64,000 nucleotides of DNA. Source: Inia geoffrensis (Eukaryota; Chordata; Mammalia; Artiodactyla; Iniidae). Location: positions 62,001 to 126,000 of the forward strand of contig JAZAQT010000468.1 in NCBI GenBank assembly GCA_036417435.1, given 5' to 3'. Numbering within the stretch: position 1 is the stretch's first letter; each line of letters begins with the position of its first letter. This document shows positions 36,423 through 50,303 of the stretch, one piece after another. Position numbers and translations under genes: made by a program. The notes beneath the pieces were generated by a model that was given only the letters and a program-made list of their open reading frames with translations, was not told the origin of the DNA and searched no databases.

Positions 36423-38158
36423 CCCCACTTGGAGAGTCAGTGCCTTTGACCTCTGGTTTGGCACAGTTTGCAATTTCTGTGGAAGATGAACAGGAATAAG
36501 GAGAACGAATGAGCAGCTAACTTGATGTGTTTGGACGGGCACATTGAACACTGATTTCCCTACAGGAAGAAGAATTCATCAAAGGCTCAGCGTGCCATGC
36601 CGGAACGAGATAAGGGCCTGAAGCAATTCTTCGGGTTTGCGGTCAGCTCACAAGAAAGCGAGTTGAGAAAAGGAGATTTTTGGCACTGTAACTCACAATC
36701 CTGCAGAGTTCCAAATGACCCCTATCATCCAAAAATTTATTGAAGGAAGGCTGTGAAGAGGACTTTAACGCGACGCAGAATTGCAGAAAACAGATATCAG
36801 GGGATAGATAAGAATTGCTCTGAAAGCGTAGGAAAAGAGGCAGCAGTTTGACAGTGATGCACTTGGCCAAAAAGGGCGTATGCGTTTTTTCCTGAATATA
36901 TTCAGGAAAAAACGCATACGCCCTTTTTGGCCAACCAAGCAAGCCTGCAATGGAAATCCGCACTACAAGGCAGTCTCACTTCCCACCGATCCAAAGGGCC
37001 GTCCGAAAAAACTGTAAAATCCAGAGAGGCAGGACAGGCCATGGAGAACCGGCAGCCTTGTTATACTGATGGGCGGGATGTAAATTGCCAACAGCAACTC
37101 TGGAGAAGTGGATGGTGTTTCCTGGAACAAAGAAAAAACCAAGCTAGAGAGCTTAGGGCACTTCCACTTATGGTGCTATAGATTCGGAAAATTTAAATGT
37201 AAAAGACACAGCCACACCAAAGTTTGGGGCTGCTCTGTGTACGGGAGCCTTGACTATGGTACAACTTTAATAGCCCAGAAAGAGAAAAATGGATATAGAT
37301 GTTGTGGTACATCCCTACAATGGAATATCACTCAAAAATGAAATCAATGGCAACAGACCAGTAGCAGCATAATGAGTGGATTTAGTTACGATGATTTTAA
37401 GTGAAATAAGTCACACAGAAAAAGAAACATCATAAGATATCACTAATACCGGGAATGTAAACACGGCTACGTGTGAACTGCATTACAAAACACAAGAGAG
37501 TCTCACATTTACAAAAGAAACTTATGCTTGCTTAAGGGGAAAGGAGAGTGGGGAGGCTGCATAAAACCAGAGGTTGACATTAGGACAGATACCATTCCAT
37601 ATGCCACATATATATTATACAAGAGCTACTCCTTGCTCAACCAAATGGACTCAACACCCCGTATTCAAAACCTAGGAATATACCTGACTATGAAGAAAAT
37701 TAAAACCCATACATTTATAGGTCTCCATAAGAAAATCATTTGTGTACAGCAGCATATACACAGCAGTGTAAATAAGCTAAATTCCCTTATAAAAATAAAT
37801 TTGAAAAAGAAAACACAAGGACTGTCAAATAGAGAGAAATTCTTAAATAAGTCCTTCTAGGCTTGTGAGGAATCTTGAATTTACCACCTCTACATCCACA
37901 GCTTTGGGAGAGATAAGGCTGGACACTTGGGGCTGATACTATTGGTGACGGAATGCAGACCCTTTGAGGTAATGGTGCACGGTTCCCATTCCACGGGTCC
38001 CAAATCTCCACGTTGAAGAGATTTATCCTTCAGCTAAAATATGCATGGAAAACCCAGAATATGGTCCACGAAGTGATCAGGCACAATTTCTAAAACTCAT
38101 CGCCATTTTAGCCCCCTGGTACTCGAGTTCGCCATTCCAGATGCAATATTAACATTCT
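36423..38158 (+). repeat. Satellite monomer 22 (1736 bp), dimer type A
   Basis: The palindrome (36863-36934) is perfect. It matches monomer 20 at offset 3,472. Private changes include gatgttgtggtac near 37298. Confidence 0.95.
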
Positions 38159-39894
38159 CCCCACTTGGACAGTCAGTGCCTTTGACCTCTTGTTTGGCAC
38201 AGTTTGCAATTTCTGTGGAAGATGAACAGGAATAAGGAGAACGAATGAGCAGCTAACTTGATGTGTTTGGACGGGCACATTGAACTCTGATTTCCCTACA
38301 GGAAGAAGAATTCATCAAAGGCTCAGCGTGCCATGCCGGAACGAGATTAGGGCCTGAAGCAATTTTTCAGGTTTGCGGTCAGCTCACAAGAAAGCGAGTT
38401 GAGAAAAGGAGATTTTTGGCACTGTAACTCACAATCCTGCAGAGTTCCAAATGACCCCTATCATCCAAAAATTTATTGAAGGAAGGCTGTGAAGAGGACT
38501 AGAACGCGACGCAGAATTGCAGAAAACAGATATCAGGGGATAGATAAGAATTGCTCTGAAAGCGTAGGAAAAGAGGCAGCAGTTTGACAGTGATGCACTT
38601 GGCCAAAAAGGGCGTATGCGTTTTTTCCTGAATATATTCAGGAAAAAACGCATACGCCCTTTTTGGCCAACCAAGCGAGCCTGCAATGGAAATCCGCACT
38701 ACAAGGCAGTCTCACTTCCCACCGATCCAAAGGGCCGTCCGAAAAAAGTGTAAAATCCAGAGAGGCAGGACAGGCCATGGAGAACCGGCAGCCTTGTTAT
38801 GCTGATGGGCGGGATGTAAATTGCCAACAGCCACTCTGGAGAAGTGGATGGTGTTTCCTGGAACAAAGAAAAAACCAAGCTAGAGAGCCTAGGGCACTTC
38901 CACTTATGGTGCTATAGATTCGGAAAATTTAAATGAAAAAGACACAGCCACACCAAAGTTTGGGGCTGCTCTGTGTACGGGAGCCTTGAATACGGTACAA
39001 ATTTAATAGCCCAGAAAGAGAAAAATGGATATAGAAGTTGTGGTACATCCCTACAATGGAATATCACTCAACAATGAAATCAATGGCAACAGATCAGTGG
39101 CAGCATAATGAGTGGATTTAGTTACGATGATTCTAAGTGAAATAAGTCACACAGAAAAAGAAACATCATAAGATATCACTAATACCGGGAATGTAAACAC
39201 GGCTACGTGTGAACTGCATTACAAAACACAAGAGAGTCTCACATTTACAATAGAAACTTATGCTTGCTTAAGGGGAAAGGAGAGTGGGGAGGCTGCATAA
39301 AACCAGAGGTTAACATTAGGACAGATACCATTCCATAAGCCAAATATATATTAGACAAGAGCTACTCCTTGCTCAACCAAATGGACTCAACACCCCGTAT
39401 TCAAAACCTAGGAATATTCCTGACTATGAAGAAAATTAAAACCCATACATTTATAGGTCTCCATACGAAAATCACTTGTGTACAGCAATATAAACACAGC
39501 AGTGTAAATAAGCTAAATCCCCTTATAAAAATAAATTTAAAAAAGAAAACACAAAGACTGTCAAATAGAGAGATATTCTTAAAAAAGTCCTTGAGGGCTT
39601 GTGAGGAATCTGGGATTTACCACCTCTACATCCACAGCTGTTGGAGAGCTAAGGCTGGACACTTGGGGCTGATACTATTGGTGAGGGAATGCAGACCCTT
39701 TGAGGTAATGGTGCATGGTTCCCATTCCACGGGTCTCAAATCTCCAAGTTGAAGGGATTTATCCTTCAGCTAAAATATGCATGGAAAACCCAGAATATGG
39801 TCCACGAAGTGATGAGGCAAAATTTCTAAAACTCATCGCCATTTTAGACCCCTGGTACTCGAGTTCGCCGTTCCAGAAGCAATATTAACATTCT
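38159..39894 (+). repeat. Satellite monomer 23 (1736 bp), dimer type B
   Basis: The palindrome (38599-38670) is perfect. It matches monomer 21 at offset 3,472. A stop-creating change (gactagaacg, near 38500) shortens the antisense frame that is open in most copies, which argues against that frame being a gene. Confidence 0.95.
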
Positions 39895-41630
39895 CCCCAC
39901 TTGGAGAGTCTGTGCCTTTGACCTCTGGTTTGGCACAGTTTGCAATTTCTGTGGAAGATGAACAGGAATAAGGAGAACGAATGAGCAGCTAACTTGATTT
40001 GTTTGGACGGGCACATTGAACACTGATTTCCCTACAGGAAGAAGAATTCATCAAAGGCTCAGCATGCCATGCCGGAACGAGATTAGGGCCTGGAGCAATT
40101 CTTCGGGTTTGTGGTCAGCTCACAAGAAAGCGAGTTGAGAAAAGGAGATTTTTGGCACTGTAACTCACAATCCTGCAGAGTTCCAAATGACCCCTATCAT
40201 CCAAAAATTTATTGAAGGAAGGCTGTGAAGAGGACTTGAACGCGACGCAGAATTGCAGAAAACAGATATCAGGGGATAGATAAGAATTGCTCTGAAAGCG
40301 TAGGAAAAGAGGCAGCAGTTTGACAGTGATGCACTTGGCCAAAAAGGGCGTATGCGTTTTTTCCTGAATATATTCAGGAAAAAACGCATAAGCCCTTTTT
40401 GGCCAACCAAGCAAGCCTGCAATGGAAATCCGCACTACAAGGCACTCTCACTTCCCACCGATCCAAAGGGCCGTCCGAAAAAACTGTAAAATCCAGAGAG
40501 GCAGGACAGGCCATGGAGAACCGGCAGCCTTGTTATACTGATGGGCGGGATGTAAATTGCCAACAGCAACTCTGGAGAAGTGGATGGTGTTTCCTGGAAC
40601 AAAGAAAAAACCAAGCTAGAGAGCTTAGGGCACTTCCACTTATGGTGCTATAGATTCGGAAAATTTAAATGTAAAAGACACAGCCACACCAAAGTTTGGG
40701 GCTGCTCTGTGTACGGGAGCCTTGACTATGGTACAACTTTAATAGCCCAGAAAGAGAAAAATGGATATAGAAGTTGTGGTACATCCCTACAATGGAATAT
40801 CACTCAAAAATGAAATCAATGGCAACAGACCAGTAGCAGCATAATGAGTGGATTTAGTTACGATGATTCTAAGTGAAATAAGTCACACAGAAAAAGAAAC
40901 ATCATAAGATATCACTAATACCGGGAATGTAAACACGGCGACGTGTGAACTGCATTACAAAACACAAGAGAGTCTCACATTTACAAAAGAAACTTATGCT
41001 TGCTTAAGGGGAAAGGAGAGTGGGGAGGCTGCATAAAACCAGAGGTTGACATTAGGACAGATACCATGCCATATGCCAAATGTATATTATACAAGAGCTA
41101 CTCCTTGCTCAACCAAATGGACTCAACACCCCGTATTCAAAACCTAGGAATATACCTGACTATGAAGAAAATTAAAACCCATACATTTATAGGTCTCCAT
41201 AAGAAAATCATTTGTGTACAGCAGCATATACACAGCAGTGTAAATAAGCTAAATTCCCTTATAAAAATAAATTTGAAAAAGAAAACACAAGGACTGTCAA
41301 ATAGAGAGAAATTCTTAAATAAGTCCTTCTAGGCTTGTGAGGAATCTTGGATTTACCACCTCTACATCCACAGCTTTGGGAGAGATAAGGCTGGACACTT
41401 GGGGCTGATACTATTGGTGAGGGAATGCAGACCCTTTGAGGTAATGGTGCATGGTTCCCATTCCACGGGTCCCAAATCTCCACGTTTAAGGGATTTATCC
41501 TTCAGCTAAAATATGCATGGAAAACCCAGAATATGGTCCACGAAGTGATCAGGCAAAATTTCTAAAACTCATCTCCATTTTAGCCCCCTCGTACTCGAGT
41601 TCGCCGTTCCAGATGCAATATTAACATTCT
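39895..41630 (+). repeat. Satellite monomer 24 (1736 bp), dimer type A
   Basis: The palindrome (40335-40406) has one mismatch (cataagccc). The type A markers are present up to about 41500. The end (catctccatttt, ccctcgtac) is shared with monomer 26, linking the two dimeric blocks. Confidence 0.95.
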
Positions 41631-43365
41631 CCCCACTTGGAGAGTCAGTGCCTTTGACCTCTTGTTTGGCACAGTTTGCAATTTCTGTGGAAGATGAACA
41701 GGAATAAGGAGAACGAATGAGCAGCTAACTTGATGTGTTTGGACGGGCACATTGAACTCTGGTTTCCCTACAGGAAGAAGAATTCATCAAAGGCTCAGTG
41801 TGCCATGCCGGAACGAGATTAGGGCCTGAAGCAATTCTTCAGGTTTGCGGTCAGCTCACAAGAAAGCGAGTTGAGAAAAGGAGATTTTTGGCACTGTAAC
41901 TCACAATCCTGCAGAGTTCCAAATGACCCCTATCATCCTAAAATTTATTGAAGGAAGGCTGTGAAGAGGACTTGAACGCGACGCAGAATTGCAGAAAACA
42001 GATATCAGGGGATAGATAAGAATTATTCTGAAAGCGTAGGAAAAGAGGCAGCAGCTTGACAGTGATGCACTTGGCCAAAAAGGGCGTATGCGTTTTTTCC
42101 TGAATATATTCAGGAAAAAACGCATACGCCCTTTTTGGCCAACCAAGGAAGCCTGCAATGGAAATCCGTAATACAAGGCAGTCTCACTTCCCACCGATCG
42201 AAAGGGCCGTCCGAAAAAAGTGTAAAATCCAGAGAGGCAGGATAGGCCATGGAGAACTGGTAGCCTTGTTATGCTGATGGGCGGGATGTAAATTGCCAAC
42301 AGCCACTCTGGAGAAGTGGATGGTGTTTCCTGGAACAAAGAAAAAGCCAAGCTAGAGAGCCTAGGGCACTTCCACTTATGGTGCTATAGATTCGGAAAAT
42401 TTAAATGAAAAAGACACAGCCACACCAAAGTTTGGTCTGCTCTGTGTACGGGAGCCTTGACTATGGTACAACTTTAATAGCCCAGAAAGAGAAAAATGGA
42501 TATAGAAGTTGTGGTACATCCCTACAATGGAATATCACTCAACAATGAAATCAATGGCAACAGACCAGTAGCAGCATAATGAGTGGATTTAGTTACGATG
42601 ATTCTAAGTGAAATAAGTCACACAGAAAAAGAAACATCATAAGATATCACTAATACCGGGAATGTAAACACGGCTACGTGTGAACTGCATTACAAAACAC
42701 AAGAGAGTCTCACATTTACAAAAGAAACTTATGCTTGCTTAAGGGGAAAGGAGAGTGGGGAGGCTGCATAAAACCAGAGGTTAACATTAGGATAGATACC
42801 ATTCCATAAGCCAAATATATATTAGACAAGAGCTACTCCTTGCTCAACCAAATGGACTCAACACTCCGTATTCAAAACCTAGGAATATACCTCACTATGA
42901 AGAAAATTAAAACCCATACATTTATAGGTCTCCATAAGAAAATCATTTGTGTACAGCAGCATACATACTGCAGTGTAAATAAGCTAAATCCCCTTATAAA
43001 AATAAATTTGAAAAAGAAAACACAAGGACTGTCAAATAGAGAGAAATTCTTAAATAAGTCCTTCAGGGCTTGTGAGGAATCTTGGATTTACCACCTCTAC
43101 ATCCACAGCTGTGGGAGAAATAAGGCTGGACACTTGGGGCTGATACTATTGGTGAGGCAATGCAGACCCTTTGAGGTAATGGTGCATGGTTCCCATTCCA
43201 CGCGTCCCAAATCTCCACGTGTAAGGGATTTATCCTTCAGCTAAAATATGCATGGAAAACCCAGTATATGATCCACGAAGTGATCAGGCAAAATTTCTAA
43301 AACTCATCGCCATTTTAGCCCCCTGGTACTCGAGTTCGCCGTGCCAGATGCAATATTAACACTCC
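41631..43365 (+). repeat. Satellite monomer 25 (1735 bp), dimer type C
   Basis: The palindrome (42071-42142) is perfect. One base is missing in gtttggtctgctc. Markers cgtaatacaaggcag, ccgatcgaaagg, acctcactatg and catacatactgcag are shared with monomers 27 and 29. Confidence 0.95.
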
Positions 43366-43870
43366 CCCCAGTTGGAGAGTCAGTGCCTTGGACCTCTTGT
43401 TTGGCACAGTTTGCAATTTCTGTGGAAGATGAACAGGAATAAGGAGAACGAATGAGCAGCTAACTTGATGTGTTTGGACGGGCACATTGAACACTGATTT
43501 CCCTACAGGAAGAAGAATTCATCAAAGGCTCAGCGTGCCATGCCGGAACGAGATTAAGGACTGAAGCAATTCTTCGAGTTTGCGGTCAGCTCACAAGAAA
43601 GCGAGTTGAGAAAAGGAGATTTTTGGCACTGTAACTCAGAATCCTGCAGAGTTCCAAATGACCCCTATCATCCAAAAATTTATTGAAGGAAGGCTGTGAA
43701 GAGGACTTGAACGCGACGCAGAATTGCAGAAAACAGATATCAGGGGGTAGATAAGAATTGCTCTGAAAGCGTAGGAAAAGAGGCAGCAGTTCGACAGTGA
43801 TGCACTTGGCCAAAAAGGGCGTATGCGTTTTTTCCTGAATATATTCAGGAAAAAACGCATACGCCCTTTT

Positions 43871-44403
43871 TGGCCAACCAAGCAAGCCTGCAATGGAAAT
43901 CCGCACTACAAGGAAGTCTCACTTCCCTCCGGTCAAAAGGGCCGTACGAAAAAAGTGTAAAATCCAGAGAGGCAGGACAGGCCATGGAGAACCGGCAGCC
44001 TTGTTATGCTTATGGGTGGGATGTAAATTGCAAACAGCCACTCTGGAGAAGTGGATGGTGTTTCCTGGAACAAAGAAAAAACCAAGCTAGAGAGCCAAGG
44101 GCACTTCCACTTATGGTGCTATAGATTCGGAAATTTTAAATGAAAAAGACACAGCCAAACCAAAGTTTGGGGCTGCTCTGTGTACGGGAGCCTTGACTAT
44201 GGTACAACTTTAATAGCCCAGAAAGAGAAAAATGGATATAGAAGTTGTGGTACATCACTACAATGGAATATCACTCAACAATGAAATCAATGGCAACAGA
44301 CCAGTAGCAGCGTAATGAGTGGATTTAGTTACGATGATTCTAAGTGAAATAAGTCACACAGAAAAAGAAACATCATAAGATATCACTAATACCGGGAATG
44401 TAA
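43871..44403 (+). pseudogene. L1 ORF2 C-terminal remnant, clearest copy
   Basis: From the ATG at 43893 the frame reads MEIRTTRKSHFPPVKRAV and later GCKLQ. This recalls the L1 ORF2 segments MQIKTTMRYHLTPVRMAI and ECKLVQPLWR (family, from memory). The homology then moves to the frame of the ATG at 43870, which reads QPLWRSGWCFLEQ from 44035. The net frame shift is +1, near 44031-44035. Further down, agtgaaataagtcacacag corresponds to the SEVSQTEK end of ORF2. It is too short and too broken to encode an enzyme. Confidence 0.85.
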
Positions 44404-44752
44404 ACACGGCTACGTGTGAACTGCATTAAAAAACACAACAGAGTCTAACATTTACAAAAGAAACTTATGATTGCTTAAGGGGAAAGGAGAGTGGGGAGGC
44501 TGCATAAAACCAGAGGTTGACATTAGGACAGATACCATTCAATAAGCCAAATATATATTATAAAAGAGCTACTCCTTGCTCAACCAAATGGACTCAACAC
44601 CCCGTATTCAAAACCTAGGAATATACCTGACTATGAAGAAAATTAAAACCCATACATTTATAGGTCTCCATAAGAAAATCATTTGTGTACAGCAGCATAC
44701 ACACAGCAGTGTAAATAAGCTAAATTCCCTTATAAAAATAAATTTGAAAAAG
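44404..44752 (+). mobile_element. L1 3' UTR with AATAAA signal, clear copy
   Basis: This segment follows the ORF2 remnant and ends at ttataaaaataaatttg. The polyadenylation hexamer is at 44737-44742. Recognisable L1 tail landmarks are gaaaattaaaacccatac and tgtgtacagcagcatac. The hexamer is kept in every monomer. It could end transcripts crossing the array, but no transcription evidence is visible from sequence. Confidence 0.75.
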
Positions 44753-45101
44753 AAAACACAAGGACTGTCAAATAGAGAGAAATTCTTAAATAAGTCCTTC
44801 AGGGCTTGTGAGGAATCTTGGATTTACCACCTCTGCATCCACAGCTTTGGGAGAGATAAGGCTGGACACTTGGGGCTGATACTATTGGTGAGGGAATGCA
44901 GACCCTTTGAGGTAATGGTGCATGGTTCCCATTCCACGGGTCCCAAATCTCCACGTTTAAGGGATTTATCCTTCAGCTAAAATATGCATGGAAAACCCAG
45001 AATATGGTCCACGAAGTGATCAGGCAAAATTTCTAAAACTCACCTCCATTTTAGCCCCCTCGTACTCGAGTTCGCCGTTCCAGATGCAATATTAACATTC
45101 T

Positions 45102-46836
45102 CCCCACTTGGAGAGTCAGTGCCTTTGACCTCTTGTTTGGCACAGTTTGCAATTTCTGTGGAAGATGAACAGGAATAAGGAGAACGAATGAGCAGCTAAC
45201 TTGATGTGTTTGGACGGGCACATTGAACTCTGGTTTCCCTACAGGAAGAAGAATTCATCAAAGGCTCAGCGTGCCATGCCGGAACGAGATTAGGGCCTGA
45301 AGCAATTCTTCGGGTTTGCGGTCAGCTCACAAGAAAGCGAGTTGAGAAAAGGAGATTTTTGGCACTGTAACTCACAATCCTGCAGAGTTCCAAATGACCC
45401 CTATCATCCAAAAATTTATTGAAGGAAGGCTGTGAAGAGGACTTGAACGCGACGCAGAATTGCAGAAAACAGATATCAGGGGATAGATAAGAATTATTCT
45501 GAAAGCGTAGGAAAAGAGGCAGCAGTTTGACAGTGATGCACTTGGCCAAAAAGGGCGTATGCGTTTTTTCCTGAATATATTCAGGAAAAAATGCATACGC
45601 CCTTTTTGGCCAACCAAGGAGGCCTGCAATGGAAATCCGTAATACAAGGCAGTCTCACTTCCCACCGATCGAAAGGGCCGTCCGAAAAAAGTGTAAAATC
45701 CAGAGAGGCAGGATAGGCCATGGAGAACTGGTAGCCTTGTTATGCTGATGGGCGGGATGTAAATTGCCAACAGCCACTCTGGAGAAGTGGATGGTGTTTC
45801 CTGGAACAAAGAAAAAGCCAAGCTAGAGAGCCTAGGGCACTTCCACTTATGGTGCTATAGATTCGGAAAATTTAAATGAAAAAGACACAGCCACACCAAA
45901 GTTTGGTCTGCTCTGTGTACGGGAGCCTTGACTATGGTACAACTTTAATAGCCCAGAAAGAGAAAAATGGATATAGAAGTTGTGGTACATCCCTACAATG
46001 GAATATCACTCAACAATGGAATCAATGGCAACAGACCAGTAGCAGCATAATGAGTGGATTTAGTTACGATGATTCTAAGTGAAATAAGTCACACAGAAAA
46101 AGAAACATCATAAGATATCACTAATACCGGGAATGTAAACACGGCTACGTGTGAACTGCATTACAAAACACAAGAGAGTCTCACATTTACAAAAGAAACT
46201 TATGCTTGCTTAAGGGGAAAGGAGAGTGGGGAGGCTGCATAAAACCAGAGGTTAACATTAGGACAGATACCATTCCATAAGCCAAATATATATTAGACAA
46301 GAGCTACTCCTTGCTCAACCAAATGGACTCAACACTCCGTATTCAAAACCTAGGAATATACCTCACTATGAAGAAAATTAAAACCCATACATTTATAGGT
46401 CTCCATAAGAAAATCATTTGTGTACAGCAGCATACATACTGCAGTGTAAATAAGCTAAATCCCCTTATAAAAATAAATTTGAAAAAGAAAACACAAGGAC
46501 TGTCAAATAGAGAGAAATTCTTAAATAAGTCCTTCAGGGCTTGTGAGGAATCTTGGATTTACCACCTCTACATCCACAGCTGTGGGAGAAATAAGGCTGG
46601 ACACTTGGGGCTGATACTATTGGTGAGGCAATGCAGACCCTTTGAGGTAATGGTGCATGGTTCCCATTCCACGCGTCCCAAATCTCCACGTGTAAGGGAT
46701 TTATCCTTCAGCTAAAATATGCATGGAAAACCCAGTATATGATCCACGAAGTGATCAGGCAAAATTTCTAAAACTCATCGCCATTTTAGCCCCCTGGTAC
46801 TCGAGTTCGCCGTTCCAGATGCAATATTAACACTCC
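45102..46836 (+). repeat. Satellite monomer 27 (1735 bp), dimer type C
   Basis: The palindrome (45542-45613) has one CpG transition (aaaatgcatacg). It matches monomer 25 at offset 3,471 and monomer 29 at offset 3,467. Confidence 0.95.
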
Positions 46837-48568
46837 CCCCAGTTGGAGAGTCAGTGCCTTGGACCTCTTGTTTGGCACAGTTTGCAATTTCTGTGGAAGA
46901 TGAACAGGAATAAGGAGAACGAATGAGCAGCTAACTTGATGTGTTTGGACGGGCACATTGAACACTGATTTCCCTACAGGAAGAAGAATTCATCAAAGGC
47001 TCAGCGTGCCATGCCGGAACGAGATTAAGGACTGAAGCAATTCTTCGAGTTTGCGGTCAGCTCACAAGAAAGCGAGTTGAGAAAAGGAGATTTTTGGCAC
47101 TGTAACTCACAATCCTGCAGAGTTCCAAATGACCCCTATCATCCAAAAATTTATTGAAGGAAGGCTGTGAAGAGGACTTGAACGCGACGCACAATTGCAG
47201 AAAACAGATATCAGGGGGTAGATAAGAATTGCTCTGAAAGCGTAGGAAAAGAGGCAGCAGTTCGACAGTGATGCACTTGGCCAAAAAGGGCGTATGCGTT
47301 TTTTCCTGAATATATTCAGGAAAAAACGCATACGCCCTTTTTGGCCAACCAAGCAAGCCTGAAATGGAAATCCGCACTACAAGGAAGTCTCACTTCCCTC
47401 CGGTCAAAAGGGCCGTACGAAAAAAGTGTAAAATCCAGAGAGGCAGGACAGGCCATGGAGAACCGGCAGCCTTGTTATGCTTATGGGTGGGATGTAAATT
47501 GCAAACAGCCATTCTGGAGAAGTGGATGGTGTTTCCTGGAACAAAGAAAAAACCAAGCTAGAGAGCCAAGGGCACTTCCACTTATGGTGCTATAGATTCG
47601 GAAATTTTAAATGAAAAAGACACAGCCAAACCAAAGTTTGGGGCTGCTCTGTGTACGGGAGCCTTGACTATGGTACAACTTTAATAGCCCAGAAAGAGAA
47701 AAATGGATATAGAAGTTGTGGTACATCCCTACAATGGAATATCACTCAACAATGAAATCAATGGCAACAGACCAGTAGCAGCGTAATGAGTGGATTTAGT
47801 TACGATGATTCTAAGTGAAATAAGTCACACAGAAAAAGAAACATCATAAGATATCACTAATACCGGGAATGTAAACACGGCTACGTGTGAACTGCATTAA
47901 AAAACACAACAGAGTCTAACATTTACAAAAGAAACTTATGCTTGCTTAAGGGGAAAGGAGAGTGGGGAGGCTGCATAATACCAGAGGTTGACATTAGGAC
48001 AGATACCATTCCATAAGCCAAATATATATTAGACAAGACCTACTCCTCGCTCAACCAAATGGACTCAACACCCCGTATTCAAAACCTAGGAATATACCTA
48101 TGAAGAAAATTAAAACCCATACTTTTATAGGTCTCCATAAGAAAATCATTTCTGTACAGCAGCATACACACAGCACTGTAAATAAGCTAAATCCCCTTAT
48201 AAAAATAAATTTGAAAAAGAAAACACAAGGACTGTCTAATAGAGAGAAATTCTTAAATAAGTCCTTGAGGGCTTGTGAGGAATCTTGGATTTACCACCTC
48301 TACATCCACAGCTGTGGGAGAGATAAGGCTGGACACTTGGGGCTGATACTATTGGTGAGGGAATGCAGACCCTTTGAGGTAATGGTGCATGGTTCCCATT
48401 CCACAGGTCCCAAATCTCCACGTGTAAGGGATTTATCCTTCAGCTAAAATATGCATGGAAACCCCAGAAAATGGTCCACGACGTGATCAGGCACAATTTC
48501 TAAAACTCATCGCCATTTTAGCCCCCTTGTACTCGAGTTCGCCGTTCCAGATGCAATATTAACATTCT
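46837..48568 (+). repeat. Satellite monomer 28 (1732 bp), dimer type D
   Basis: The palindrome (47277-47348) is perfect. It matches monomer 30 at offset 3,467, including loss of gact, cataataccagagg and ctgtctaatagag. Confidence 0.95.
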
Positions 48569-50303
48569 CCCCACTTGGAGAGTCAGTGCCTTTGACCTCT
48601 TGTTTGGCACAGTTTGCAATTTCTGTGGAAGATGAACAGGAATAAGGAGAACGAATGAGCAGCTAACTTGATGTGTTTAGATGGGCACATTGAACACTGA
48701 TTTCCCTACAGGAAGAAGAATTCATCAAAGGCTCAGCGTGCCATGCCGGAACGAGATTAGGGCCTGAAGCAATTCTTCGGGTTTGCGGTCAGCTCACAAG
48801 AAAACGAGTTGAGAAAAGGAGATTTTTGGCACTGTAACTCACAATCCTGCAGAGTTCCAAATGACCCCTATCATCCAAAAATTTATTGAAGGAAGGCTGT
48901 GAAGAGGACTTGAACGCGACGCAGAATTGCAGAAAACAGATATCAGGGGATAGATAAGAATTATTCTGAAAGCGTAGGAAAAGAGGCAGCAGTTTGACAG
49001 TGATGCACTTGGCCAAAAAGGGCGTATGCGTTTTTTCCTGAATATATTCAGGATAAAACGCATACGCCCTTTTTGGCCAACCAAGGAAGCCTGCAATGGA
49101 AATCCGTAATACAAGGCAGTCTCACTTCCCACCGATCGAAAGGGCCGTCCGAAAAAAGTGTAAAATCCAGAGAGGCAGGATAGGCCATGGAGAACTGGTA
49201 GCCTTGTTATGCTGATGGGCGGGATGTAAATTGCCAACAGCCACTCTGGAGAAGTGGATGGTGTTTCCTGGAACAAAGAAAAAGCCAAGCTAGAGAGCCT
49301 AGGGCACTTCCACTTATGGTGCTATAGATTCGGAAAATTTAAATGAAAAAGACACAGCCACACCAAAGTTTGGTCTGCTCTGTGTACGGGAGCCTTGACT
49401 ATGGTACAACTTTAATAGCCCAGAAAGAGAAAAATGGATATAGAAGTTGTGGTACATCCCTACAATGGAATATCACTCAACAATGAAATCAATGGCAACA
49501 GACCAGTAGCAGCATAATGAGTGGATTTAGTTACGATGATTCTAAGTGAAATAAGTCACACAGAAAAAGAAACATCATAAGATATCACTAATACCGGGAA
49601 TGTAAACACGGCTACGTGTGAACTGCATTACAAAACACAAGAGAGTCTCACATTTACAAAAGAAACTTATGCTTGCTTAAGGGGAAAGGAGAGTGGGGAG
49701 GCTGCATAAAACCAGAGGTTAACATTAGGACAGATACCATTCCATAAGCCAAATATATATTAGACAAGAGCTACTCCTTGCTCAACCAAATGGACTCAAC
49801 ACTCCGTATTCAAAACCTAGGAATATACCTCACTATGAAGAAAATTAAAACCCATACATTTATAGGTCTCCATAAGAAAATCATTTGTGTACAGCAGCAT
49901 ACATACTGCAGTGTAAATAAGCTAAATCCCCTTATAAAAATAAATTTGAAAAAGAAAACACAAGGACTGTCAAATAGAGAGAAATTCTTAAATAAGTCCT
50001 TCAGGGCTTGTGAGGAATCTTGGATTTACCACCTCTACATCCACAGCTGTGGGAGAAATAAGGCTGGACACTTGGGGCTGATACTATTGGTGAGGCAATG
50101 CAGACCCTTTGAGGTAATGGTGCATGGTTCCCATTCCACGCGTCCCAAATCTCCACGTGTAAGGGATTTATCCTTCAGCTAAAATATGCATGGAAAACCC
50201 AGAATATGATCCACGAAGTGATCAGGCAAAATTTCTAAAACTCATCACCATTTTAGCCCCCTGGTACTCGAGTTCGCCGTTCCAGATGCAATATTAACAT
50301 TCC
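48569..50303 (+). repeat. Satellite monomer 29 (1735 bp), dimer type C
   Basis: The palindrome (49009-49080) has one mismatch (ggataaaacg). Other markers follow monomer 27. Confidence 0.95.

Larger units (their letters stand above)
31950..41500 (+). repeat. Dimeric higher-order repeat A-B, 3,472 bp
   Basis: Monomers 20, 22 and 24 are one type and monomers 21 and 23 (with the 3' part of 19) another, alternating strictly. All are 1736 bp, so the dimer is 3,472 bp. Confidence 0.88.
43366..45101 (+). repeat. Satellite monomer 26 (1736 bp), dimer type D
   Basis: The palindrome (43806-43877) is perfect. The start reads actccccccagttgg, shared with monomer 28 (monomer 30 reads attccccccagttgg). 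The 3' part keeps gact and resembles monomer 24, unlike monomers 28 and 30. Confidence 0.95.
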
